From: an uncultured Prevotellaceae bacterium
GTDB lineage: Bacteria; Bacteroidota; Bacteroidia; Bacteroidales; Muribaculaceae
Length of the DNA: 64,000 nt
Direction: 5' to 3'
Assembly (NCBI GenBank): GCA_946409635.1
Contig: CAMJXD010000003.1
Span: 97,247-161,246 of the forward strand
The notes under the pieces are model-generated. The model saw only the letters and a program-made list of their open reading frames with translations, had not been told where the DNA came from and did not search any database. Below, piece by piece: positions 48,178-57,612 of this stretch. The position numbers were made by a program, and so were the translations under genes. How positions within the stretch are numbered: the stretch's first letter is position 1; each line of letters starts with the position of its first letter.

Positions 48178-48627
48178 ATGATTAAAGACGAAGTAACCAG
48201 ATTTATGACCTTAGCGCCGCTCATGCTGCCAAAGTTGATAAAAAACACGACAGCCGAAGAAACGGACATCACTGACGATTCCGCCATATTGTATTTCACA
48301 TTGGAGGAGGCATTGCCAATCAGCCTCGTGATGGATATGCTTGAAGATGACATGGAACTGTCATTGCTTTATCATGGCACAAGTAAGGACAACACAAAGC
48401 TGCATCATTGCTGTTTCTTTACAGCCAATGGAAAGAACATGTTTAAGTTCAACATGGTCTCAGATAACCGTGAATATGTCAGTGACCTGACCATTTCCAT
48501 TTTTGACTCACTTGACACGATGGAGAGTGAGCTGGAATCAGATCTGACGTCACATGCCAAAAGTTTCGACTTCATACAGGCCATGGAGGTTTCTGAAGTG
48601 CTTGGCTTATTCTGTCTGTTGGAATGA
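48178..48627 (+). CDS. Hypothetical protein
   Basis: ORF with 4-nt ATGA overlap with the next gene. Confidence 0.55.
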   Translation: MIKDEVTRFMTLAPLMLPKLIKNTTAEETDITDDSAILYFTLEEALPISLVMDMLEDDMELSLLYHGTSKDNTKLHHCCFFTANGKNMFKFNMVSDNREYVSDLTISIFDSLDTMESELESDLTSHAKSFDFIQAMEVSEVLGLFCLLE

Positions 48628-49007
48628 GAACAGAACTCCTATATAAGATAGCCGACATGATCAACGCCAACAGCACGAAATACCGTGCTGTCATCCCTCG
48701 CGCTAAAAGGCAGTATATGACACAACAGGGCAAAATCCTTGTCAAGTCCACTTGTCTTGTCCTTAATGTTATGGTGACGACCCGACCGAAGAACCATGTG
48801 AATCGGAGCATCTGGAACATTTATGAAAATGACATTGACAGAATTATCACAAAAATCAGTCGCAGGGATAAGGCGTTTGCACAGCGGATTGACAATGGTG
48901 AGCCGACCCTGTTTGACATTGAGGTCATTGTGCGTCGGGCATCATTCCAAGCGCTAAAACTGAAGCTAGTCAGTACGGCCTTCGACATCTACGCAGAGAA
49001 CAGTTAA
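48624..49007 (+). CDS. Hypothetical protein
   Basis: Translationally coupled to the upstream ORF. Confidence 0.55.
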   Translation: MRTELLYKIADMINANSTKYRAVIPRAKRQYMTQQGKILVKSTCLVLNVMVTTRPKNHVNRSIWNIYENDIDRIITKISRRDKAFAQRIDNGEPTLFDIEVIVRRASFQALKLKLVSTAFDIYAENS

Positions 49008-49047
49008 TTCAATATAATCCATATTACTTGTATTACTGAAATCACAT

Positions 49048-49536
49048 ATGATAGCAAAGATCATATTCTTCGTATTTCCCTTATTACTGATATTGCTTCC
49101 TTTTTTGCTTTATCGGAAATACAAACCACCGTACATCAACGCATGGCTTCGCTTGGCATTTGACAACAATGCCAGAAAGATGGCAACGAATATCACACAA
49201 CTCGTACTCATTTTCTTTCATGTCACATACTTCGCCGTCTTTCCCGAAGACTACGGTTTTATCTTTTCCTCCTTTATTGTATTCTTCATGTTTGCAACCA
49301 AAACATCTGTCCGGCTGATGCTCGCCACCAGACGGAACAAGATCTTGTATCGGCTCATGGCCATTGCAAGCGTTGCTCTGCTATTCGCACCTCACACATT
49401 CTCGACTTCTATATCTTTGGCATTGATCCTGGAGTGTGCAACATTCTTTCCATCCAAAGAAGTTGAGGACTTTCATAAGAAGCATCTTCATGAGGAGGGT
49501 ATGAACAAGAAATTCGTTGACTCCTATTTTAGTTGA
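49048..49536 (+). CDS. Hypothetical membrane protein
   Basis: Multiple hydrophobic segments. Confidence 0.55.
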   Translation: MIAKIIFFVFPLLLILLPFLLYRKYKPPYINAWLRLAFDNNARKMATNITQLVLIFFHVTYFAVFPEDYGFIFSSFIVFFMFATKTSVRLMLATRRNKILYRLMAIASVALLFAPHTFSTSISLALILECATFFPSKEVEDFHKKHLHEEGMNKKFVDSYFS

Positions 49537-49572
49537 AAATAAACATTAACACCATAATAAAAACAATTCGTC

Positions 49573-49914
49573 ATGAAAAAGAATCAGATAAATAGAACCA
49601 TCCATAAGATGACGTTTGACATCACTCTCCTGGATATCCTTAAAACGAAAGACAATCACAAGCTGTCTCGTTTTGACGCATTCATGTGGTTAGCGGAGCA
49701 TATACTTGATGGATTTCCTTTTTCCCAAAAAGAAGGCCAGTTACAACTGTACAAAGTCACAAACAGTGAACTGGCAAAACTATGGCATTGGAGCCGCCCA
49801 AGCGTCCAGAAATTCACTCAGGAACTCATCGATCTGGGTTTACTTAGACGGGAGCGTTTCGGCAAATATTTTGCCTATTCGCTGAGTGCCGAAGCAGAGA
49901 AATTTATCAAGTGA
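49573..49914 (+). CDS. Winged-helix DNA-binding protein
   Basis: ELAKLWHWSRPSVQKFTQELIDLGLLRRERFGKYFAYSL. Confidence 0.65.
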   Translation: MKKNQINRTIHKMTFDITLLDILKTKDNHKLSRFDAFMWLAEHILDGFPFSQKEGQLQLYKVTNSELAKLWHWSRPSVQKFTQELIDLGLLRRERFGKYFAYSLSAEAEKFIK

Positions 49915-49983
49915 ATTGATAGCATACTCTTCAATCTTCTCGAATATAAGCAGGCAGCCACAATCAAAGATCGGAACTTCACT

Positions 49984-50136
49984 CTCCCAAATTGGGAGCT
50001 TGCTCCTCCGAACAAAGAGATATGATGTCGAACAAAGGGATGGGAGTTTTATAAAAACTCTTAGCCTAATAAGAGTTAACATTCATTAACTCGTTAGGCT
50101 GCCTCTCCTGAAGGAGTTCCTACGGGGAGCAAGCTC
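49984..50136 (+). other. Candidate oriT region upstream of the MobV relaxase
   Basis: Inverted repeats ctcccaaAttgggag, gagttttATAaaaactc, agcctaa..gagttaa/ttaactc..ttaggct, and gagcttgctcc/ggagcaagctc. Confidence 0.5.
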
Positions 50137-50165
50137 AGGCAGAAGAGATTAATAGACACAAAAAA

Positions 50166-51620
50166 ATGGCAGAAAAGAAACAAGTAATGGATGTGCGTCC
50201 GAACAAGGATGGCATATCAAAACAAGAAAGCAACGAGCAGCAGCGCAACTGGTCAGAAAACCTTTGGGAAAGAAAATCCAAAGACAGCCTTGCCAATTAC
50301 GACTTGACTCGTGCCCATCTGAACTTCGAGGTCACAAAAGGAGGAAAGGTCCAGCCGATAGACAAGTCCAAGAGCATTGACGAGAGGATGAAAGACATCC
50401 TCAACTCACGTGGTATCAAGAATCCTAATGCCAGGGCTATGGCACGCAGAAAGCAGCGGATCCTTGCTCAGATGATATTCGGCGGCAGTAGAGGGCGCAT
50501 GTTGGAAATGGCGTTCGGAGAGCAGGACGTAAATCTCAATAAAGGGGCGGATAACTCAAAACTAACAAGAACCAAGGACATTGAGAAATGGGCGGCTGAT
50601 GTCTATCGCTTTGTTGCCCGAAAATTCGGCGAGGAAAACATCGTCAGTTTCTACGTTCATTTGGATGAAACGAATCCTCATTGCCACTGTACCGTCCTTC
50701 CCATTGACGAAATGAACCAACGGATTTCATGGACAAGCGTTTTTGGGAAGAATCCCATGGAAGAGAAAGCAACTTTTACACGACTTCACAATGAACTGTA
50801 CGAGGAAGTCAACAGTCACTGGGGACTTGAACGTGGCAGCAATAAGGCTGAAACAGGCGCAAGGCATCGCTCGACAGAGGAATACAAACGTGACCTCATC
50901 AACCAGGTGCAGGAGTTGGAGAATACCAGAGAAGGATTACAGAGGCAGATTCGTAGAGCCGAGATCAAACTGAAAGGATTGTCCACGATGATAGCGAACT
51001 TACAGACCCGGAAAGAAAAAATAAACGAAGAAATAGAACTTATCGCTCAGCAACTTGGAGAAGATGGACAGAACAAGGAGCAGTTAGCCAATCGCATGGA
51101 AGAACTCCGTAAACAGATGAAAGACATCGATCAGAAGATAGCGGACAAGCAACGAATGCTGGACGAAGCGGAATCCGAACTATCGAATGCCAAAACGGAA
51201 CTTGAAAAAATGAAGCAAGCCCATAGCAAAATGTCTAGATTCATCGGAGATGACATTGACAGAAAGGCTGAAATAGTTCACTCAAACATCAATGCCACGT
51301 ATTATAAGATGATGGCTTCTTCGATGGAGCCTCTTTTGCCTACCCTCAATGCGGAACAACATGAGATTTTAGATAAGTCCGGCTTCTTTGACCTCAGAAA
51401 CAATTCTCAACACATCATCAACTGCGCCCTTCTGTTGGCCATCAACTACATCAGTCAGGCCACGACCTATGCAGAGTCTTGTGGCGGCGGAGGCAGCGGT
51501 AATATGTCTGGATGGGGACGAGACAAGGATGACGATGATGAGCGCTGGTGGATGAGGTGCATCCTACAGGCAGCCGCAATGGTCAGACCTGCGGGTCGAA
51601 AAATCAAAAGAAGCAGATAA
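50166..51620 (+). CDS. MobV-family relaxase (Pre/Mob type)
   Basis: ARAMARRKQRILAQMIFGGSR; FYVHLDETNPHCHCTVLPIDE (HxDE...PHxH); long C-terminal coiled coil. Confidence 0.92.
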   Translation: MAEKKQVMDVRPNKDGISKQESNEQQRNWSENLWERKSKDSLANYDLTRAHLNFEVTKGGKVQPIDKSKSIDERMKDILNSRGIKNPNARAMARRKQRILAQMIFGGSRGRMLEMAFGEQDVNLNKGADNSKLTRTKDIEKWAADVYRFVARKFGEENIVSFYVHLDETNPHCHCTVLPIDEMNQRISWTSVFGKNPMEEKATFTRLHNELYEEVNSHWGLERGSNKAETGARHRSTEEYKRDLINQVQELENTREGLQRQIRRAEIKLKGLSTMIANLQTRKEKINEEIELIAQQLGEDGQNKEQLANRMEELRKQMKDIDQKIADKQRMLDEAESELSNAKTELEKMKQAHSKMSRFIGDDIDRKAEIVHSNINATYYKMMASSMEPLLPTLNAEQHEILDKSGFFDLRNNSQHIINCALLLAINYISQATTYAESCGGGGSGNMSGWGRDKDDDDERWWMRCILQAAAMVRPAGRKIKRSR

Positions 51621-51682
51621 TCATCAATATGAGTAATACAAGTCATATCAGTATCATTAGTAATATCAAAATCAATTACATC

Positions 51683-53023
51683 ATGAAGAAAAGTATTCTG
51701 ATTTCACTTTTAGTCTTGTCAATGGCGACAAGCGTCCACGCAAGTATGATTGACAGCCTTCAACGAGTCACAGTTGACAACCCGGATTTACATCGTCTGA
51801 CTCCGACATTGACGACTGACTATGTACAGCTGGGCATAGCAAGTCAGCACTGGTTTGTTGGTGCCCAAGGTGGTGCATCGGCATTCATTGGGAACCCGAT
51901 AGGATGTGGCGACCTGTTCGACCGCATCATGCCTTCATTCAATGCCTATGTAGGCAAATGGATCACACCTGCTGTTGGTGTGCGATTAGCTTTTCAGGGA
52001 TTTAAGTACAAGAACAGTAACCTAGACATGGGTGACTACCAGTTGGGACATGCTGACCTGATGTATAACGTCGCTAACTTGTTCCGACTGCCATCGGAAC
52101 GCTTGTCCAAGTTTGACTTTGCTCCTTTTATAGGTGCAGGACTCGTTCATGGCGCTGACCAGTTCTGTGTCGACGGTAGCAAGGATCGGAACTATTTGTT
52201 TGCCCTTACCTATGGCATCCATACACGATGCCATTTCAGGGAACGTTTCTACCTGTCTGGGGAATTGGGGAACTTCACTACATTCCGAGATTTCGACGGC
52301 TATGGTTCACATGGAAAGCTATGCGACAACATGCCGTCTTTGACGTTCGGCATCGGATTCAACTTTGGAACGCCACGATGGAATCATGCCGTTGATGCAA
52401 ATCCTTTCATCAATCAGAACGACAATCTGCTTGCTTACGTAGAACGGCTGGAACAATCCAACAAACATCTTCGTGACCAACGCAATATCGACCGAAAGAC
52501 TTTAGATGAACTGAAAAAGATTTTGGAGATTGAAGGACTATTGGGCAAGTATGGCTATCTTTTTGATAACAGCGACGATGGTAATGCCAAGAACAATTAC
52601 AGAGGACTGCTTTCACTGCGTTCTCGCATGAAGGGCATGAATGAATACGCCCCGCCTTACTCATTACAGGACAGACCGAATGTTTTGAACATACCCATAT
52701 ACTTCTTCTTTGAGCTGGGTAAAGCTAAGTTGACAGATAATTCCCAATTGATAAACCTGGACGAATTGGCAAGGGTGGCTATCGAGCATAATCTCAAGGT
52801 ACATATTGCGGGTGCAGCCGACAATGCAACGGGTTCTGAGAATGTCAATTCCGCATTAAGCAAGGAGCGTGCCAGGTTCATTGCAAAAGAACTGTCAAAA
52901 CGTGGTGTGCCAACAGATAGGATGAAAGGCGTTTCACTTGGGGGCATACAGGAGTTCAGTAACCCGAAAGACAACAGATACAGCAGAGTGTCACTCTATC
53001 TGGAAATTGACGACGAGCAATAG
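51683..53023 (+). CDS. OmpA-family outer membrane protein
   Basis: Signal peptide MKKSILISLLVLSMATSVHA; C-terminal FFFELGKAKLTDNS...AGAADNATGSENVNSALSKERARFIAKEL. Confidence 0.82.
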   Translation: MKKSILISLLVLSMATSVHASMIDSLQRVTVDNPDLHRLTPTLTTDYVQLGIASQHWFVGAQGGASAFIGNPIGCGDLFDRIMPSFNAYVGKWITPAVGVRLAFQGFKYKNSNLDMGDYQLGHADLMYNVANLFRLPSERLSKFDFAPFIGAGLVHGADQFCVDGSKDRNYLFALTYGIHTRCHFRERFYLSGELGNFTTFRDFDGYGSHGKLCDNMPSLTFGIGFNFGTPRWNHAVDANPFINQNDNLLAYVERLEQSNKHLRDQRNIDRKTLDELKKILEIEGLLGKYGYLFDNSDDGNAKNNYRGLLSLRSRMKGMNEYAPPYSLQDRPNVLNIPIYFFFELGKAKLTDNSQLINLDELARVAIEHNLKVHIAGAADNATGSENVNSALSKERARFIAKELSKRGVPTDRMKGVSLGGIQEFSNPKDNRYSRVSLYLEIDDEQ

Positions 53024-53032
53024 GTCAATTAA

Positions 53033-53491
53033 ATGGACGATTATCGAGTCATCATAGCTGGCAGCCGCTCCTTCAGTAACTATGAGTTGCTGAAGGAGCA
53101 TTGCCTTTCCCTGCTTCAAGAGAAAAGGAGGACACATCGGGTCATCATCGTGTCCGGCCATGCCCATGGTGCTGATACAATGGGTGAAAGGTTTGCCAAG
53201 GAACAAGGCCTAACCGTTGAACTTCATCCTGCAAAGTGGAGAGCCTTGGGCAAGGCGGCCGGAATGATACGCAATGCAGAAATGGCAAGAGCCTCTGATG
53301 CTCTGATAGCGTTCTGGGACAGAAAAAGCAGCGGAACGGCTCACATGATCAGTTTTGCCAAGCGAAGAGGATTGAAGGTCTCTGTCGTGGAAGAATTGAA
53401 TCTGAAATCCTCTTTCACATCACACCCAGACAAACCTGTAACTTCCTTAGTACATGATGAGAAACAGTCATCAAAATCATGGCATCGATGA
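53033..53491 (+). CDS. DUF2493/YspA-like SLOG-family protein
   Basis: RVIIAGSRSFSNYELLKEH; VIIVSGHAHGADTMGERFAKEQGL; GKAAGMIRNAEMARASDALIAFWD. Confidence 0.87.
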   Translation: MDDYRVIIAGSRSFSNYELLKEHCLSLLQEKRRTHRVIIVSGHAHGADTMGERFAKEQGLTVELHPAKWRALGKAAGMIRNAEMARASDALIAFWDRKSSGTAHMISFAKRRGLKVSVVEELNLKSSFTSHPDKPVTSLVHDEKQSSKSWHR

Positions 53492-53804
53492 GTGTTTTTG
53501 TAATGATGACAAAACCGTAAAACAAGGTATTGATTGCATGTAATATTAAAATAAGGCCTTGAATGTAAATAGAAGTATCGAATGCCCCGACCAAACAATG
53601 TGAATGGTGGTGTTCCAAAGTGCTACAAGTTGCCAAAACTTTGAATGATTATGACGATTTGAATAATTATCCTGCATCGATGAAGCAGGCCCTGACTAAC
53701 AATCGGATCTCCAATGATGTATTATTTCGTAAAAGGAAGCCTCTCGAACGGTTGGAAGAATTGAAGTGGTTTATACTTAATTAACGTGAGTTTGACTAAA
53801 AGAG

Positions 53805-54133
53805 TCAAAAAATAGTCAACTGGTTATCAATTTCACGCTCCAATTGTATCATCGGTTTCTTGGGAGAGAAGCTGTAGGGAGCTATTCCAGACATAAGGTT
53901 ATTGATAACGTTATTTAATGACCTGTGCCTTGAGTGCTCAATCTGAGCCATGTTCTTTAACTCGTCATGAACCAATTCGATGATTGATCTTTTCCTGAGC
54001 AGCACGTCATCCGAGACGCTCATCCACTTACCTTCAGGATGGTTTTCATAAAGACGGTCAGTTTGATGATAGCCCGTTTCTGCAACTCTACAAAGCGATT
54101 GTAGGACAATGTTTTAGGAGACAGATGTTTCAT
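53805..54133 (-). pseudogene. Internally deleted IS982-family transposase remnant
   Basis: Minus strand MKHLSPKTLSYNRFVELQKRAIIKLTVFMKTILK joined out of frame to VLLRKRSIIELVHDELKNMAQIEHSRHRSLNNVINNLMSGIAPYSFSPKKP; central DDE region missing. Confidence 0.78.
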
Positions 54134-54486
54134 ATGCTAGTACACATATTCAAGGTAAAAGTGCTTGGGGCATCAATAACCTGAATTGTGAAACTAGATC
54201 AGAATAGTCATATCCTCGGGGTACGACATATTACCGTCACGATAATAGTCATGTTTATTTTCGCTATCGCCATCAGTTATCGCATTTTGGATACTTTTGT
54301 CAAAAATCTTGCTAAACACATCACACATAAAAAATATTTCTGTAATTTTGCAATTAGGAAACGTAGCGGTTGTTTTTAGTATTTGTTTTTAGCACTATAT
54401 AATTTCTAGAAATTCCGCTATGTTCTTAATTTTTAGCTAATTAATTTTCAATGGACTCATGTTTATTAAGTTAATGATTTGGGATA

Positions 54487-55035
54487 ATGGCAAGAAGAGG
54501 TTTAAACTATTATTACCTTAGAGATCGTTATAACGGCGTACTCCCACGGCCAACGTTGGAGAAACCAAGGGTCTTTATTAGTCATCAGAAGAATGATTCC
54601 GATGCAGCGAGGGCTATTGCCGACTATCTACAGGATGCAGGCATCGATGTGTACTTTGACCAATACGACAGTAGCATCAATAGATCCGATCCACATTCAG
54701 TGGTTAGTGCAATTAAGAGAGGTATTGAGAATAGCAGTCACATGTTAGTACTGTTCTCACCCAACACTTTTGGATCTATGTGGGTACCTTGGGAAATAGG
54801 CTATGCTTATAATTCTGTTGTCACGCTGAATGTTCTCCGCTTAAAAGGCGTTGAGAAAGATAAACTGCCCGAGTATTTGAAGGTAGTAAATACTGTAATG
54901 AGTATTTATCAACTCAATAGCTTGATCGCAAGTATTAGAAGAACTAACAGAGACCAGTTTATATTAGAAAACCGTTCGTTCTCTGAGAGTAATGCATCGC
55001 ATGTACTTAACAAAATTATGGATTCATACGCATGA
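54487..55035 (+). CDS. TIR-domain protein
   Basis: KPRVFISHQKNDSDAARAIADYLQDAGIDVYFDQYD; SSHMLVLFSPNTFGSMWVPWEIGYAYN with candidate catalytic Glu. Confidence 0.9.
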   Translation: MARRGLNYYYLRDRYNGVLPRPTLEKPRVFISHQKNDSDAARAIADYLQDAGIDVYFDQYDSSINRSDPHSVVSAIKRGIENSSHMLVLFSPNTFGSMWVPWEIGYAYNSVVTLNVLRLKGVEKDKLPEYLKVVNTVMSIYQLNSLIASIRRTNRDQFILENRSFSESNASHVLNKIMDSYA

Positions 55036-57014
55036 AAAAGAATTTAGCTGTTTACGTTTTGTTTCATAGTCAGTATGAGCAAGGCAAAGCCACTTATAGT
55101 GATATCTATAAACTACTTTGTCGTGATGCAAACCATCCTTTTGAGGACGGCTTAGACATCCCTGTTTATCTGCGAACTGGAGATGACGAGAAGATGAGCG
55201 ATATAAAGTCAATCAGTTTGGATAATACAGACAAAACATTTATCTTACTATTAGTAGATGACGAAATGTATTGTAGTGATGTGTGGAAAAAGTATTTAGG
55301 AGAAGTGGTGGCACTAGAACATGATAATCCTGATAAGGTACAGATTGTTTGTGTTGAATTGAGCAAATTTGCCTTTGACATCGGTCATGGTCTATCTGAC
55401 AAACAGTTTATACGCTTGAAGTCATTCTCCATACGAGATAATTGGGAGGAATTTCAGATACGATTATTTGACAACATTATCCGTTTTATTATCAGAAAAG
55501 AACTGACAAAACTAAAGATTTTTATCAGTCACTCAAAGAAAGATGAGAATAAAATTGGTCAAAAACGTGCAATAGAATTCAGAGATTTCATTCGCTCAAA
55601 AACAAAGTTGGATTCATTCTTTGATGCTAGTGATATTCTCGATGGACAGGACTTTGAAAATCAAATAAAGAACAATGCAGCAGGAGAACGATCACTACTC
55701 GTCATCTTGAATTCAAATACCTATTCTGAAAGAGAATGGTGCCAAAAGGAGGTCCTCCTTGCAAAGAGTAATAAGATACCTGCAATAGCAGTGAGCCTAC
55801 TTGATGGTGAAGTGAAACGTTGCTTTCCATACATTTCTAACATACCGTATATCCGTTTCAACGACAACTGGGTAGATGTTCTGATACTGATATTACGAAC
55901 AGCATTAGATCAATATTGTCAAGCACAGTATTTGGAGAACCTTCGTAAGGAAATGGAGGAACCAGACAGAAGCACATTTAAGGTATTACCATTTTCACCT
56001 GAGGCCTATTCTTATGTATATGAAGAACTTGCATCGAATATCATTTATCCTGAGCCACCTCTTACTAAGGATGAATTGGATGTCTTGAAGAAGATAGCAG
56101 GAAAAGAAAAGCTGTTTCTCACTCCGATGCAATTGCTAGCACAAACAGTAAATCTAAAAGGAAAGAGTGTAGCGGTTTCCGTGTCAGAAGTTCCAAATTC
56201 AGATGTACTAGGATATGGAACAGATATGATACGAGACTTGACCATAGAACTCTCACGACATTTGCTAATAGCAGGTGCTAATATGACATATGGGGGCGAT
56301 TTAAGGCGAGATGGCTTTACGGAACTTTTTAGCGACATGTCATTACAGTATAAGAATTATCAAGGCAACGTAGATAGAGAAACATTCTTTTTTCGCAATT
56401 ATTTTGCATGGCCAATTCATCTTAGTTTTACCACTGAGACAAGATTGCAATATGTAAATAGTCGTGTAAAACCAGTATTCGTAGAATGCCCTGAAGAATA
56501 CAGTGGAGATAAAAACAAACCAATTGCACCGATCAATAATAATAATAACTATATCTATGCGTTATCATTATTGAAAATGCGAAAGCAGATGGAAGCTGAT
56601 ACGGATGCTAGAATTATACTTGGTGGACGCACAACTGGCTTTAGTGGTTTTATGGCTGGCGTAATAGAGGAATTCGTTCAAGCAGTGGAAGTTGGTCATC
56701 CAGTATATCTGTTAGGTGGATTTGGTGGTGCCGCTTCTCTACTTACATCTTTGATAAAAAAAGAAAAAGTGGTTGATGATGTAATAATAGAAGCGAGCAA
56801 GGCACCTCGTTATGCTGAGTTCATGTCTTTCTGCCGTGATAAGAATATAGACATCGGCTATGACAAATTGGAAGAATTTGTAGCAGATGGTTTATCCTGC
56901 CTTAACAATGGGCTGGAAGATGAAGATAATTATATCTTATTCCAATCTACAGATGTTATCGAGATTGTAGGTTTGATAATTAAAGGACTAAAAAATACTA
57001 TTGGACATGCATAG
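55032..57014 (+). CDS. Multidomain protein: N-terminal TIR-like region, canonical TIR, C-terminal SLOG
   Basis: TIR: LKIFISHSKKDENKIGQ...SLLVILNSNTYSEREWCQKEVLLAKS. SLOG: KSVAVSVSEVPNSDVLGYG...GANMTYGGDLRRDGFTELF...VYLLGGFGGAASLLTSL. Confidence 0.87.
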   Translation: MKKNLAVYVLFHSQYEQGKATYSDIYKLLCRDANHPFEDGLDIPVYLRTGDDEKMSDIKSISLDNTDKTFILLLVDDEMYCSDVWKKYLGEVVALEHDNPDKVQIVCVELSKFAFDIGHGLSDKQFIRLKSFSIRDNWEEFQIRLFDNIIRFIIRKELTKLKIFISHSKKDENKIGQKRAIEFRDFIRSKTKLDSFFDASDILDGQDFENQIKNNAAGERSLLVILNSNTYSEREWCQKEVLLAKSNKIPAIAVSLLDGEVKRCFPYISNIPYIRFNDNWVDVLILILRTALDQYCQAQYLENLRKEMEEPDRSTFKVLPFSPEAYSYVYEELASNIIYPEPPLTKDELDVLKKIAGKEKLFLTPMQLLAQTVNLKGKSVAVSVSEVPNSDVLGYGTDMIRDLTIELSRHLLIAGANMTYGGDLRRDGFTELFSDMSLQYKNYQGNVDRETFFFRNYFAWPIHLSFTTETRLQYVNSRVKPVFVECPEEYSGDKNKPIAPINNNNNYIYALSLLKMRKQMEADTDARIILGGRTTGFSGFMAGVIEEFVQAVEVGHPVYLLGGFGGAASLLTSLIKKEKVVDDVIIEASKAPRYAEFMSFCRDKNIDIGYDKLEEFVADGLSCLNNGLEDEDNYILFQSTDVIEIVGLIIKGLKNTIGHA

Positions 57015-57612
57015 AGTATTCGTAAGTTTTTACCATCGTGATGATCAACATTATAAAGATTGTTTAGTAGAGTGGGCTAAAGAAAATGACATTTTTATTG
57101 ATGGCTCAGTTGATACGGGAGACATTCCAGACGACTGGGATGATCAAAGAATACGAGAGACAATTCGTGATGAATATCTTAGAGATACTTCTGTAACAAT
57201 TCTACTTGTAGGGCCAAACACTCGACACCGTAAGCACGTGGATTGGGAGATTTATTCAAGTATGTATGACGGTAAGATTAATAAAAGATCAGGGATTGTT
57301 GTAGTAATGTTGCCAGAAACCCATTGTGATGATTGCCATATACCATATGCTAATGAGAAGGCGCAGATATATCCTGAAATTTCAAGTTGGGTTCATGTTG
57401 ATTCAAGAAGTGAATACGAGAGACGTTACCCTGATATGCCCGAACGCATTATAGACAATTTGTTGAAAGATGGTGTCAAGATATCGGTGACAACATGGAA
57501 AAAACTAACACCTGAAAACCTCAGAATGATGCTAGACAACGCCTATAACAACCGACAGACACAGCCCTATGATTTGAGTAGGAAGATGAGGAGAAAGAAT
57601 GGTAATTATTAA
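57007..57612 (+). CDS. ThsB-like TIR protein (DUF1863/PF08937-type)
   Basis: MHRVFVSFYHRDDQHYKDCLVEWAKENDIFIDGSVDTGDIPDDWDDQRIRETIRDEYLRDTSVTILLVGPNTRHRKHVDWEIYSS; 8-nt overlap with the upstream gene if ATG 57007 is used. Confidence 0.85.
   Translation: MHRVFVSFYHRDDQHYKDCLVEWAKENDIFIDGSVDTGDIPDDWDDQRIRETIRDEYLRDTSVTILLVGPNTRHRKHVDWEIYSSMYDGKINKRSGIVVVMLPETHCDDCHIPYANEKAQIYPEISSWVHVDSRSEYERRYPDMPERIIDNLLKDGVKISVTTWKKLTPENLRMMLDNAYNNRQTQPYDLSRKMRRKNGNY

Larger units (their letters stand above)
39028..53500. mobile_element. Integrated mobilizable element (IME-like); right boundary not resolved
   Basis: Composition drop after mnmE; tyrosine integrase, excisionase-like HTH, TopB, MobV relaxase with inverted repeats upstream. 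Confidence 0.8.

Noticed and set aside
54188-54379. 63-aa ORF before the TIR operon
   Set aside because: Hydrophobic stretch in AT-rich DNA; no start context or homology recognised; could be chance.
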